From NCBI RefSeq assembly GCF_014698505.1, contig NZ_JACJTD010000070.1:1-32374 (forward strand): 32,374 nucleotides of DNA. The letters run 5' to 3'. Both the position numbers and the translations under genes were made by a program. The notes under the pieces are model-generated. The model was not told the DNA's origin, did not search any database, and saw only the letters and a program-made list of their open reading frames with translations. This stretch comes from Nostoc foliaceum FACHB-393 (GTDB lineage: Bacteria > Cyanobacteriota > Cyanobacteriia > Cyanobacteriales > Nostocaceae). Position 1 is the stretch's first letter. Every line of letters begins with the position of its first letter. This document shows positions 1-7,289 of this stretch, one piece after another.

Positions 1-1
1 T

Positions 2-82
2 TGCAACCATGTCACTCGCATCTATGACGACAATACCAGCAAATATAAAGATCATTTTTATGGGAGTTTGGTTCGCGAATGA
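2..82 (+). CDS. 3' end of an unidentified gene (partial)
   Basis: One frame is open from the window edge to a TGA at 80-82 and reads like a natural protein tail (NHVTRIYDDNTSKYK, then DHFYGSLVRE). The stop lies inside the left arm of the palindrome at 62-102, so the last codons may have been altered by that repeat. With only 26 codons, no family can be named. Confidence 0.3.
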   Translation, partial: CNHVTRIYDDNTSKYKDHFYGSLVRE

Positions 83-102
83 CATTCGCGAACCAAACTC
101 CC
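62..102. repeat. Perfect 41-bp palindrome
   Basis: Two 20-base arms, 62-81 and 83-102, are exact reverse complements around a single base at 82. The core contains TTCGCGAA-type sequence. As RNA it would form a very stable stem, but no T-run follows. It may be a mobile palindromic repeat, a cruciform or a two-way transcription block. Confidence 0.85.
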
Positions 103-115
103 CTTCCCACATCCC

Positions 116-634
116 GTGAAAAGTCAGATTAGCCCAGAGACACAGCAACTATTGCTTGACAAGGGAGAATATTTCGGAAGTTTGAAACAAGATGAACTTC
201 CACCAGTAAATAATGATTATACCTGGGCGCAAATTGAACAAGAAAACAAGGATTGGTGGCCAAGCCATTGTGCAGCTTTGAGAAGTGGAAGTGAGAGAGG
301 AAACAATATTTTAAGTGCTGAATATCATAAAAATTTGGTTTATTTATGCCAGGATGGCCCCTTTGTTGGTACGGAAGATCAAAAAGACCGAGAAAGACAT
401 TGGTGGGCTTTGCTTTCACTGCCTGGAGTGACAGTGTGCTGGCCAAATGTCTTTTTTTGGCGAGAATTTGTTCAGTTTGAATGGAACTGTGTAGACGATC
501 AGTCAAATGAAATTATTTCCAAAGGATTTGCTGCCTGGACACGCAGGGGACATCGGGGCGGTTGCTACTTCAAGAGCGAACAATTTACCTTTTACCGCGA
601 TGTATATGCCCCTGAAGAACTATTGCCACGCTAG
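116..634 (+). CDS. Hypothetical protein, 172 aa
   Basis: The frame is open from 83 and the only usable start is GTG at 116, 13 bases after the palindrome; no clear Shine-Dalgarno is seen. The product is soluble, rich in Trp and aromatic residues (WAQIEQENKDWW, RHWWALL, WPNVFFWREF), and has no signal peptide or membrane segment. I do not recognise the family. The natural composition and the hairpin terminator about 90 bases downstream support a real gene. The start could be wrong if the palindrome replaced the original 5' end. Confidence 0.6.
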   Translation: MKSQISPETQQLLLDKGEYFGSLKQDELPPVNNDYTWAQIEQENKDWWPSHCAALRSGSERGNNILSAEYHKNLVYLCQDGPFVGTEDQKDRERHWWALLSLPGVTVCWPNVFFWREFVQFEWNCVDDQSNEIISKGFAAWTRRGHRGGCYFKSEQFTFYRDVYAPEELLPR

Positions 635-722
635 GTCATTTCTGCAAGCAAGTAAGGCACTTGCAAGGAATAAAACGCCCAGCCGTATAAAGAATATAGT
701 CGTTAGATGACTGGACTGTTGT

Positions 723-770
723 GCCTTCGCCCTTCAGGGGCGAAGGCAACGGTCGGGCATTTTATTTTTT
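723..770 (+). terminator. Hairpin with nearby T-rich tail
   Basis: A perfect 10-bp stem (GCCTTCGCCC at 723-732 with 738-747) closes a 5-base loop. A T-rich run starts near 760, about 12 bases after the stem. This is farther than in a standard intrinsic terminator, so termination is only plausible. It would serve the gene at 116-634. Confidence 0.5.
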
Positions 771-792
771 GGAACACCCTAACATGGCATAG

Positions 793-895
793 AGCCGAGA
801 TCCCTGCAAAAGCGGAAATAGCGGCTGAAAACGCTTACTAATACTAGGTTTCAGCTTTTAATACTCTATTTAGGGTACAGCCGGGATACCTGCAA
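793..895. repeat. Pair of 17-base direct repeats in a non-coding stretch
   Basis: AGCCGAGATCCCTGCAA (793-809) recurs as AGCCGGGATACCTGCAA (879-895), with two differences and 86 bp apart. A related GAGCCGAGAT...CCTGCAAGA sequence occurs in the inverted repeat at 23551. Otherwise the stretch 635-945 shows no gene. Confidence 0.4.
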
Positions 896-945
896 TTTGG
901 GACACGATGTAAAGTTTTGTAAACTTGATTTTTAAAACTCTTGAT

Positions 946-1263
946 TTACCGTTGTTTCAGCCTCGATTTGAACTTGGTTATTCCAATGAAGACATTCCAA
1001 GTCAGCGCCTTGGGTGCAATTCTTTTAGCCTGGGGCAGCATTGACTGAACGACAAATGATGCTTCATTGCCAAGATCATCATTATTAAATGCCAACCCAA
1101 TCCTGCTGATATTTCTGAGGACTTCAAAGGGCAACTTATTTGGGTCATCCACGTACCAGTTCCTTTTTATCAATAGACATCTTGCTCCTAAAAATTTTCT
1201 ATGTGCAGGTGGCGAAATCATACTAATTTTTTTGGCTGACGAAAAACTTCGCACCCGAAGCAT
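946..1263 (-). pseudogene. Decayed C-terminus of a Toprim-tailed relaxase
   Basis: The 105-aa frame matches the C-terminal Toprim-like part of the relaxase at 2096-3628. YVDDPNKLPFEVLRN aligns with VADDPNNLPMEFLKD, LAFNNDDLGNEAS with LTFNNDPQGNSTA, and QSMLPQAKRI with LELLPHSKKV. Everything upstream, including the nuclease domain, is missing, and the first ~35 residues do not align. Seen: the similarity and truncation. Inferred: a second relaxase gene once stood here and was deleted, leaving its 3' end next to the repeat region that begins at 1275. A short expressed Toprim-like protein is less likely. Confidence 0.65.
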
Positions 1264-1274
1264 TAATTTACTCG

Positions 1275-1378
1275 AATGGAATTTATAAGGTATTTACAAG
1301 GATTTTCTCTTTAAAGGCATTTGTAAGGTAAACCAATGGCATTTCAATGGTACCTCAATGGCAAATACAAGGATTTAT
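1275..1378. repeat. 11-bp-period repeat array, block A (9 units)
   Basis: Nine units of the form nA(A/T)GG(T/C/A)A... are in register: the GG pairs start at 1278, 1289, 1300, 1316, 1327, 1338, 1349, 1360 and 1371, exactly 11 bp apart except for one 16-bp step. Typical units are CAAGGTATTTA and AATGGCATTTC. The period of one helical turn puts every GG on the same face of the DNA. This is the layout of RHH-bound centromeres such as parC of plasmid R1 (11-bp repeats); iterons are the alternative. Confidence 0.85.
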
Positions 1379-1437
1379 TTGCACCTTCAACACTGAAAAT
1401 CACCGTTTTTTACAAAATCCTTCTTTTTTGCCAAAAA

Positions 1438-1503
1438 TAAGGTAATGCAATGGCATCTCCAAGGTATTTACAAGGTAAACACAAGGTAAATCTAAGGATT
1501 TAG
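1438..1503. repeat. 11-bp-period repeat array, block B (6 units)
   Basis: Six more units of the same 11-mer have GG starts at 1441, 1452, 1463, 1474, 1485 and 1496, with no phase break. Three consecutive units begin CAAGGTA. The 60-bp spacer from block A (1379-1437) is A/T-rich with T-runs and no unit. Two blocks around a spacer resemble the two-block R1 parC layout. No gene is seen between 1264 and 2095. Confidence 0.85.
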
Positions 1504-1594
1504 ACTCCAAAAACCTCCTAAGCCTCTCTGATTTCTCCGCCAAAAATTCTTGTCCAAAACTTACGCACAGTACGCCAAAAAGTTAGGCCAGTTT

Positions 1595-1625
1595 TTTGAA
1601 CCAAAATTAAAAAACTTTGAACCAA
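1595..1625. repeat. TTTGAACCAA direct repeat
   Basis: TTTGAACCAA occurs at 1595-1604 and 1616-1625, 21 bp apart (two helical turns), in A/T-rich DNA between the 11-bp array and the AGCTACC sites. It adds to the origin-like character of 1264-2095. Confidence 0.45.
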
Positions 1626-1775
1626 CGTCAACAAATAATACTCAATAACTACTTTTGTAGTGTTACAACTGCACTCCACTTGTGAGTTACACCAAAGCTA
1701 TGCTGTAAACACCACTTATTACATAGATTTTATGTAGATTATAAGTATTGAAATAGTAGTTCTAAATACTTTGCC

Positions 1776-1909
1776 CAAGTGGTAGCTGTTGGGTAGCTCA
1801 ACTGGTGACACACAGCTACCAGTTGAGCAGTAAAAAAGCGAGTTTTTGACAATTTGATGATTCCCCAACTGGTAGCTATAGAGTAGCTCTACTGCTACCA
1901 GTTGAGCAT
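1776..1909. repeat. Five AGCTACCAGTTGAGC-type sites in inverted pairs
   Basis: GCTCAACTGGT (1796-1806) pairs with ACCAGTTGAGC (1818-1828). CAACTGGTAGC (1866-1876) pairs with GCTACCAGTTG (1894-1904). A fifth, diverged copy (AGTGGTAGCT) lies near 1779. Each pair could be a dimer-binding dyad or a hairpin. With the adjacent array and the hairpin at 1979, this resembles an oriV or oriT, but no binding partner is proven. Confidence 0.7.
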
Positions 1910-1978
1910 AAGACATTTCTTGAAAAATTCCAGCATAATGCTTACTGACTATGACTTACAGCAAATTTTGAACGCTGG

Positions 1979-2016
1979 ATTCATTCTCAATAACTTCAAA
2001 ATTATTGAGAATGAAT
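1979..2016. repeat. 15-bp perfect inverted repeat downstream of the relaxase gene
   Basis: ATTCATTCTCAATAA (1979-1993) and its exact complement (2002-2016) flank an 8-base loop. It lies 80 bases past the relaxase stop on the minus strand. No T-run follows in that direction, so it is not a classic terminator. It could stabilise the mRNA 3' end or belong to the adjacent origin-like region. Confidence 0.7.
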
Positions 2017-2095
2017 AATACATTTATGTTGCATTTGTGTTTCAAAAATTCTTTCTTGAACTTAACCCACGAGTCAGGTGTACGCTCCGCGTGGC

Positions 2096-3628
2096 TCACA
2101 GGCTAAAACCACGGTCTTGCTGTCTGCGCTTTTGTTGCTCCTCCAACACAAGAGCTTCTAGTTCCTGACTCCAATCAGGAGTAAACGTTGTCACTTTTTT
2201 ACTATGGGGCAACAATTCTAATACTGCACTAGCAGTAGAATTTCCTTGTGGATCATTATTAAACGTCAGGAAAACTTTATCAGTATCTTTGAGAAATTCC
2301 ATAGGTAGGTTATTCGGGTCATCAGCTACCATAAACATCGTTCTAGTTGGCGGTAGCCCTTTGCATCTGTGGATCAGGAAAGTGGCTGCTGACATCGCAT
2401 CAATTGGTGTAGAACACAAAAAGACGTTTTCTACCTTGGACGTTGGTTGCCCTCCCAATCTCAGATAAAACCAACCATTCGATGCAGAGATGTTTTGGTC
2501 GTACTCCACAGTGCGATGATTTTCTCTAGGCTTTGACCAAACTAATGCGCCAGTTTTTTCACCATCTAAATCACGCTTGATAAACAAAATATTTCGCTGC
2601 TCATCCATGTAAAGCAACTCAGTCTCATGTAATCCTTTGAGAATATAATCTGGTATGTAGCGTTTCTCGCTTAAGTACTTGTGTAATACTTGCCAAACAA
2701 CTTTATCCTCTGGTGGTGGCGTAAACTGAGGCTGTCGCTGTTTGCGTTCAATCTCTTGAAGAAACTTTTCTAACTGCTCAACTCGTCGTGGTTTAACAGG
2801 TTTGAGCAGTAATTCATGAATAGGTTCATCATCACGTTCTGGTTGGTAGTCAATGCCAAGATGTTTTTGCAGGCCAGGGAAAGTGTAAGCTGCGCCTAAC
2901 TGTGTGCCACTAAAAGCCTGCCCATCTTTCTCATAAGAAATGCCTTTAGATTTCCCATTCCTAGTAAATCCTGTTCTCACACTGACACTAGCTTGTTGCA
3001 GCCGCATGATCAGCGTTGGCATTTGGGGATTATCAACAGATGCGTTGTCAATTGTCTGCTGAATCTGCTCCTTAATGATGCGCTCTGGTGGGGTATCGCG
3101 CTTACCCGATGAATATTCTTCTTGCTCTCGCCTTATACGCCTGATTTGTCCGGTGCTGGGTGTGCGATTCAGTTTCTCTCTACTGCCCTGGACTTGTACT
3201 AACTCATAATCTCGCTCGATTTGTCGCAGAACTTTTTCAGAACGAACATAATCCCAGGAATCATGCACTACTAGCCCTGTATCCATCCTGATTCTGCTGG
3301 CTGCAATGTGGATGTGGTCGTCGTCAGTGTTATGGTGGCGAAAGATGACAAACTGATTGGCATCAAAACCCATTTCCTTCATGTAGCGGTCGCCAATCTC
3401 GCTCCATTTTTCATCATCTAATTTATCACCCTTAGCTGCTGATAGAGAAACATGATAAACAACTCGATCTGCATCTGAATTAAGTTGTCGAGACAGCTTA
3501 AATTCCCGCGCCAATTCACGGGCATTTCTCCCGCTCATGTTGCCGCCGATTAGTTTAGCATCTTCGCGTGATTCTAGATAATCCAACAGCTTGCGAAAAC
3601 CTCTACCCTTAGTCTGCTTCCCAATCAT
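2096..3628 (-). CDS. MOBP-type relaxase with C-terminal Toprim-like domain
   Basis: This nicking enzyme for plasmid mobilization would cut oriT and stay on the 5' end through a tyrosine. I chose the ATG at 3628 (MIGKQTKGRG), which overlaps the mobC end by 20 bases; the frame is open farther upstream only because mobC overlaps it. The N-terminus has a motif I-like FRKLLDYLES (candidate Tyr17). The metal-binding histidine motif is HHNTDDDHIH (His98, His99, His105, His107). The C-terminal part has a DUF3991-like stretch, then a Toprim-like fold (STPIDAMSA, FNNDPQGNS). The glutamate expected in Toprim motif 1 appears replaced, so that half may be structural. At 510 aa it is complete. A truncated relative lies at 946-1263. 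Confidence 0.88.
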   Translation of the reverse strand: MIGKQTKGRGFRKLLDYLESREDAKLIGGNMSGRNARELAREFKLSRQLNSDADRVVYHVSLSAAKGDKLDDEKWSEIGDRYMKEMGFDANQFVIFRHHNTDDDHIHIAASRIRMDTGLVVHDSWDYVRSEKVLRQIERDYELVQVQGSREKLNRTPSTGQIRRIRREQEEYSSGKRDTPPERIIKEQIQQTIDNASVDNPQMPTLIMRLQQASVSVRTGFTRNGKSKGISYEKDGQAFSGTQLGAAYTFPGLQKHLGIDYQPERDDEPIHELLLKPVKPRRVEQLEKFLQEIERKQRQPQFTPPPEDKVVWQVLHKYLSEKRYIPDYILKGLHETELLYMDEQRNILFIKRDLDGEKTGALVWSKPRENHRTVEYDQNISASNGWFYLRLGGQPTSKVENVFLCSTPIDAMSAATFLIHRCKGLPPTRTMFMVADDPNNLPMEFLKDTDKVFLTFNNDPQGNSTASAVLELLPHSKKVTTFTPDWSQELEALVLEEQQKRRQQDRGFSL

Positions 3629-4010
3629 CGTCTTCTTCCTCGTCTTCCGAGTCATCATCAACATCATCCGAGGCAATGTCTCGCCTACACTGATGCAGCA
3701 GTTCTAAAAGCTCTCGTAACAGTTCTGGATCAGCAGGTAAAGTTCGTCCAATTAAGAGTGCTGTGTTAATTGCCTTTACAAGCTGGTTGAGGTTATTCCC
3801 GATTTGTCCTAATTCCCAATATGTTTGCAAGCTAATTTTACTCAACCGTTTTGGTAATGGACGCATCAACGCATTGCGCCTCATCAGTTCACTCGCTGAC
3901 ATCCCCGCGTCAAGTGATTTTATTCGCAACAAATCCAGTTCGATATCGCTCAAGCGAACTGGGAAAATATGCTTTCGGACTAGAGCTTTTGACTGCTTGC
4001 GATTCGCCAT
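3609..4010 (-). CDS. mobC: MobC-type relaxosome accessory protein
   Basis: The 133-aa protein has an N-terminal RHH-like segment (FPVRLSDIELDLLRIKSLDAG, residues ~16-36, then SASELMRR) and the MobC-family signature LGQIGNNLNQLVKAIN near residues 67-82. The tail is almost entirely acidic (DDVDDDSEDEEEDDD). Members of this family bind near oriT and help the relaxase nick. Its 3' end overlaps the relaxase start by 20 bases, so the two are probably translationally coupled. Start is the ATG at 4010. The family call is firm; which DNA it binds is not known, but upstream DNA is the obvious candidate. Confidence 0.85.
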   Translation of the reverse strand: MANRKQSKALVRKHIFPVRLSDIELDLLRIKSLDAGMSASELMRRNALMRPLPKRLSKISLQTYWELGQIGNNLNQLVKAINTALLIGRTLPADPELLRELLELLHQCRRDIASDDVDDDSEDEEEDDDWEAD

Positions 4011-4017
4011 AACTTAG

Positions 4018-4200
4018 GGAGAATGAGGACATCACGCGAGGGGGGTTTTTAGGGGGGTGAAACCCCACTAAACCAGCTTTGCCGTTCGAGCGCAGCGAGA
4101 CAAAGCGTAAGCTTTGAGGCATGGCTGGCTTCAAGCCCATTTTCGGGGTAGATGAGGTGTCAAATGCTACGGCTTTACGGAGGGCACAGCAGGGGCTAAA
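4018..4200. other. Possible oriT / control region upstream of mobC
   Basis: This gene-free stretch upstream of mobC-relaxase has an inverted repeat GGGGTTT/AAACCCC (4042-4048 and 4060-4066) with a G-rich loop, followed by a CAAAGC/GCTTTG hairpin (4101-4106 and 4111-4116). MOBP oriT sites are usually beside the accessory and relaxase genes and carry an inverted repeat near nic. No known nic consensus is recognised, so the call rests on position and structure. Confidence 0.3.
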
Positions 4201-4213
4201 GGCAGGAGTATAA

Positions 4214-4585
4214 AGGCGTAGCCGTGCTGCTAATCATCCTACAACTTACAAGGGGGGATAGCAACGGCGTAGCCGGAATTTGAATCAAATCAAGCAGGAG
4301 ATAAATTCTGGTTCGGCGTAGCCACCATAGAGGAGATAAAAACAGCGAAGCTGCTATATGAAAACTCTCTGATTCAGCGTAGCTGCTACACAATATAATA
4401 GTCCGGCGTAGCCGCAATACTAAAAAATAATTCAGCGTAGCTGTTTTAAGTAAAATTCTCTGATTCAGCGTAGCTGTAATAGTCAGATTTCTTAGCATTA
4501 GCGTGAATCAGACTACCAGCGAAGCTGCCACACTAAAAAATATAAGGCGTAGCCGTCAAACTGAAAGCGCGATTCGGCGTAGCCG
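4214..4585. repeat. Array of 11 short palindromes, CGGCGTAGCCG and covarying forms
   Basis: Eleven copies start at 4214, 4265, 4314, 4343, 4375, 4404, 4433, 4466, 4517, 4545 and 4575. The arms covary: CGGC-GTA-GCCG, CAGC-GTA-GCTG and CAGC-GAA-GCTG, so a G:C pair changes to A:T on both sides together. Spacing falls in two classes, 28-33 and 49-51 bp, near three and five helical turns. The array ends about 85 bases before the HTH-like gene at 4671. A further CAGCGAAGCTG lies inside that gene near 5022. It may be a centromere/operator for the downstream pair; a genome-wide repeat is the alternative. Confidence 0.85.
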
Positions 4586-4670
4586 CAATCGTCAATTTTT
4601 TTTAGGATTTTGAATCAGATTTTTTCAAATAGCCGATAATTATCAGTTAATCGGTATTCACGAGATAACC

Positions 4671-5174
4671 ATGAGTGAGCATCAAAATTCAGAAGTGATT
4701 ACGAAAGAGAAAATTGATAAAGCCATCAATCTGCTGAAGGAGCAAAAGCCAAAAGAACGAGAAGATGTATCGGATAGAGAGGCCATCAGGAAAATGAGAC
4801 GGTACATTGAAAAGCTGACCTCTAATAAGTACGGCTACAGTTATGAAGAAGTATCGGAGATGCTAAAGGGTCTGGGTATTAATTTGACTGGTAGCAGAAT
4901 CAAATATTTAATCGGTGAGTTGAAGAAAAGCAGTCGTCGCCGTGATCAGGCATCTGATAACGGCGATAGTAGTATTTCAGTTCAGGGGGCTACTGAAAAT
5001 CAGCAGGCAGTTGTTGAAAGCAGCGAAGCTGAAGAAGCACCTGTAAAAAGTACTCTAGGCAAGAGTAAAAAACAACAGCCAGCAACGCAGGAACCAGAAG
5101 CGAAATCAGAACCAACCAGAGAACCAAACAGGTCTGCTTTTGTGCCAAAGATTTACAAGGATGACGAAATCTAA
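4671..5174 (+). CDS. Putative HTH DNA-binding accessory protein (TraK-like layout)
   Basis: The 167-aa protein has a charged N-terminus, then KYGYSYEEVSEMLKGLGINL (~54-73), TGSRIKYLIGELKK (to ~87), the form of a small HTH domain in which a helix-turn-helix is followed by a recognition helix. The rest (~90-160) is low-complexity, rich in Gln, Glu, Ser and Pro, and probably disordered. ATG at 4671 is the first start after the palindrome array; the ParA-like gene begins 9 bases after its stop. The pattern of a small HTH protein plus a ParA-like ATPase next to mobilization genes recalls traK-traL pairs. The role is inferred: it may bind the upstream palindromes and recruit the ATPase. No family is certain. 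Confidence 0.65.
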   Translation: MSEHQNSEVITKEKIDKAINLLKEQKPKEREDVSDREAIRKMRRYIEKLTSNKYGYSYEEVSEMLKGLGINLTGSRIKYLIGELKKSSRRRDQASDNGDSSISVQGATENQQAVVESSEAEEAPVKSTLGKSKKQQPATQEPEAKSEPTREPNRSAFVPKIYKDDEI

Positions 5175-5182
5175 GTTGGTTT

Positions 5183-5989
5183 ATGAGTAAAACAACTACT
5201 CCTCACAAAAAAAAAGCAGCAGTTAATAAAAGAATAGTGCTGTGTACCAGTGAAAAGGGAGGCACAGGTAAAAGTATTGTGGCTAGGTTTCTTTTAGATA
5301 TGTACTTAGCAAACTTGATTCATGTTGTAGCGTATGACTGCGACTCGAATAATCCGCAACTGTGGAGACACTATAACTCTTCAGTACCAGGGGGCGTAAG
5401 AACAATCAAATTTAATCAACATGGATTCAGCGAGATTTTAAAAAAGGATTTATCGTCATCAAATCCTGCTGTAGCTTTAGTGGATCTGCCGTCTGGAGTG
5501 GGGGAATATTTTCAGGATTTTGTTCAAGAGATGGAATCAGGAAGCCTGGGCTACCGCATCACTATGGTATCGGTACTAGGCAGGGGGAAAGACAGCATCA
5601 TTCAACTAAAACGGTTAATAGAAACCTGCGGTAATCAGGTTGATTATGTAGTAGTGAAGAATTTGTACTGGGGTGAAGACGACGAAGAGAAAAGGTTCAT
5701 CTTTTACGAACAATCTAAAACCAGAAAATCTGTCTTGGAGTTAGGAGCAATCGAATTAAAGTTTCTGCGTCTTGCTGATTGGGTCTACGAAGCAATAGAT
5801 GCTCAAGATTTAACTTTTACAGAAGCAGTAAACCACGAGACATTAACTATCAGCAAGCAAGCCAGATTATCTATATGGATACCAAATAATGAGTCAGAGT
5901 TGATTAAAGGTGGCTCACTTTTGAGACTTGAAGAGGCACAACCCAGAGATAGGGACACTTTAAAGAAAGTAATTATTGAAAACGTGTAA
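5183..5989 (+). CDS. ParA/MinD-type ATPase (TraL/MobD-like)
   Basis: The deviant Walker A motif SEKGGTGKS (residues ~23-31) with the signature lysine of ParA/MinD ATPases is clear. A DCDSNNPQLWRHY switch I-like segment (~53-65) and VALVDLPSGVGEYF (Walker B region, ~96-109) follow. At 268 aa it is full length for a stand-alone ATPase. It lacks the N-terminal HTH of large ParAs, so DNA specificity should come from a partner, most simply the gene 9 bases upstream. Such proteins in mobilization regions (TraL, MobD) are thought to position the transfer complex. It is a separate lineage from the ParA at 28967. A long hairpin follows the gene. Confidence 0.8.
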   Translation: MSKTTTPHKKKAAVNKRIVLCTSEKGGTGKSIVARFLLDMYLANLIHVVAYDCDSNNPQLWRHYNSSVPGGVRTIKFNQHGFSEILKKDLSSSNPAVALVDLPSGVGEYFQDFVQEMESGSLGYRITMVSVLGRGKDSIIQLKRLIETCGNQVDYVVVKNLYWGEDDEEKRFIFYEQSKTRKSVLELGAIELKFLRLADWVYEAIDAQDLTFTEAVNHETLTISKQARLSIWIPNNESELIKGGSLLRLEEAQPRDRDTLKKVIIENV

Positions 5990-6013
5990 CTAATTCTGAT
6001 AAAGCTATTTTCA

Positions 6014-6059
6014 ATCCATTTGAAAAAATTCCGGTTGATTTTAGTTTTTTCAAATGGAT
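6014..6059. terminator. Long hairpin between convergent genes
   Basis: A perfect 15-bp stem (6014-6028 with 6045-6059) has arms ending in A6/T6 next to the loop, which is 16 bases. It sits between the plus-strand ATPase gene (end 5989) and the minus-strand gene ending at 6171, so it may serve both. There is no long T-run outside the stem, so termination is likely but not certain. Confidence 0.5.
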
Positions 6060-6170
6060 AGGCTGGGGATCACAGAGCTAAATCTTCTAACTAAACTTGG
6101 TCTCTGTTACAATATTTCTTGTATAACTTTTAACTGTTTAGTTACTACACAATTCAGAGCTTCGGTCTAA

Positions 6171-6815
6171 TTATGCTTCTTTAGAGCTATCAACCATTGA
6201 TTTGCCATTTAATAGTTCAGTAGGTTCAGAAACTAATTGGTTTAATGTTTCTTTATTAGAAGGAGTGTTATTGGCTGAATTATCAGCAGAGTTTACCTGG
6301 TTTGGCTCTAAATTGGTTGTAATTTCTTTATGATCATCTTTTTGAGACACTAAATGGGCTGTTTCCGTAACTTTGCCATTTTCATCTGTCTCTTTTTGCA
6401 CTAGAAGTTCAGCCCTTGAGTTGTGTCCTTCTTTTTCGGATACTGTGCTTGTTATTCGCCTTGCCATGCTTTCCATTAAATTAATTCCAGCAAAACCAGC
6501 AGCAACGGAAAGTGAGAATAACTTAGCCTGATCCTCAACAGGTGGCCATTGTGGCTGGTTAGCAGAAGTAGTTGCTGGAATTTTTAAATTAAATAATGGA
6601 ACTGCTATAAAAAATATTGAGATGCTTGCAGTAGCGCCAATTATCATATTACCTAAAATTCCCAGAGGAACTAATCTAGCTCCATTATTCTTGGTACGTA
6701 AAAAAGGAACTCTAACTTCGTATGAGTTGTCCTCATTATTCTGAGCTATTCCAGAGGCGAAACCACCGCAAGAACCGCCAAAGGCCATCAATAAAAGTAA
6801 GCTAATGTAATCCAT
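6171..6815 (-). CDS. Small membrane protein with a polar C-terminal tail, 214 aa
   Basis: Three hydrophobic segments are visible: residues ~4-22 (ISLLLLMAFGGSCGGFAS), ~47-77 (RLVPLGILGNMIIG...) and ~95-113 (LFSLSVAAGFAGINLMES). The last ~90 residues are polar and Asn/Glu/Thr-rich, probably disordered and cytoplasmic. The gene ends about 110 bases from the hairpin at 6014-6059 and faces the ATPase gene. I do not recognise a named family. An inner-membrane protein of unknown role is all that can be said; linkage to transfer or replication is by neighbourhood only. Confidence 0.6.
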   Translation of the reverse strand: MDYISLLLLMAFGGSCGGFASGIAQNNEDNSYEVRVPFLRTKNNGARLVPLGILGNMIIGATASISIFFIAVPLFNLKIPATTSANQPQWPPVEDQAKLFSLSVAAGFAGINLMESMARRITSTVSEKEGHNSRAELLVQKETDENGKVTETAHLVSQKDDHKEITTNLEPNQVNSADNSANNTPSNKETLNQLVSEPTELLNGKSMVDSSKEA

Positions 6816-7042
6816 ATAATTTGTCTAAATGAAATTAAATTATTAAGAATGAGCAACAAGAAATGAGGAATTAACAAAGCCTTAAAATAACTTTTTCAAT
6901 GTGCAATTAAAAGCCAGGTATCTAGGCGAACCCACATCTTTTAAACTTTGTCCTTAATAGCTACAAGGTGAAAATGCTAATTCCGTAAAAAGTATTATTT
7001 AGAATTTAAATAGTAGAACAGCTTCAATAATTGACGCTATGT

Positions 7043-7104
7043 CATTGCGAATGAAACGTTCGCGGTAGCGTCTCGTAGAGAAGTGTAATGAAGCAATCGC
7101 AATG
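7043..7104. repeat. Nostoc-type interspersed hairpin repeat in gap 6816-7289
   Basis: CATTGCGA (7043-7050) and TCGCAATG (7097-7104) flank a section with CGGTAGCGTCTCGTAGAG, the style of short repeats scattered in Nostoc genomes. The rest of 6816-7289, between the membrane protein gene and the rep 3' end, is A/T-rich and shows no gene. Confidence 0.5.
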
Positions 7105-7289
7105 CTTATGTCGATTTTACATTCCGTTACATAGCTAGGTTTATTTTCACCAACTTTACTTACACTCCATTCTTAGTGGTGTGAAAAGGCATACTGAACG
7201 GGACGCTCACTCAATGATTAAGTACGAAATCATGATTTTGAGAATCTTTTATTACTGATAGGTCAGTAGAAATTAAAAACCGATAAATT

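Noticed and set aside
507..710. 67-aa plus-strand frame
   Set aside because: It overlaps the end of the 172-aa gene in another frame and has no features of its own.
1275..1503. CRISPR array
   Set aside because: Units are 11 bp and contiguous, with no spacers; they are phased direct repeats.
1719..1916. 65-aa minus-strand frame
   Set aside because: It is built from the inverted AGCTACC sites and is explained by them.
4196..4498. 100-aa minus-strand frame across the palindrome array
   Set aside because: It is made of repeated array sequence and has no natural protein composition; the array explains it.
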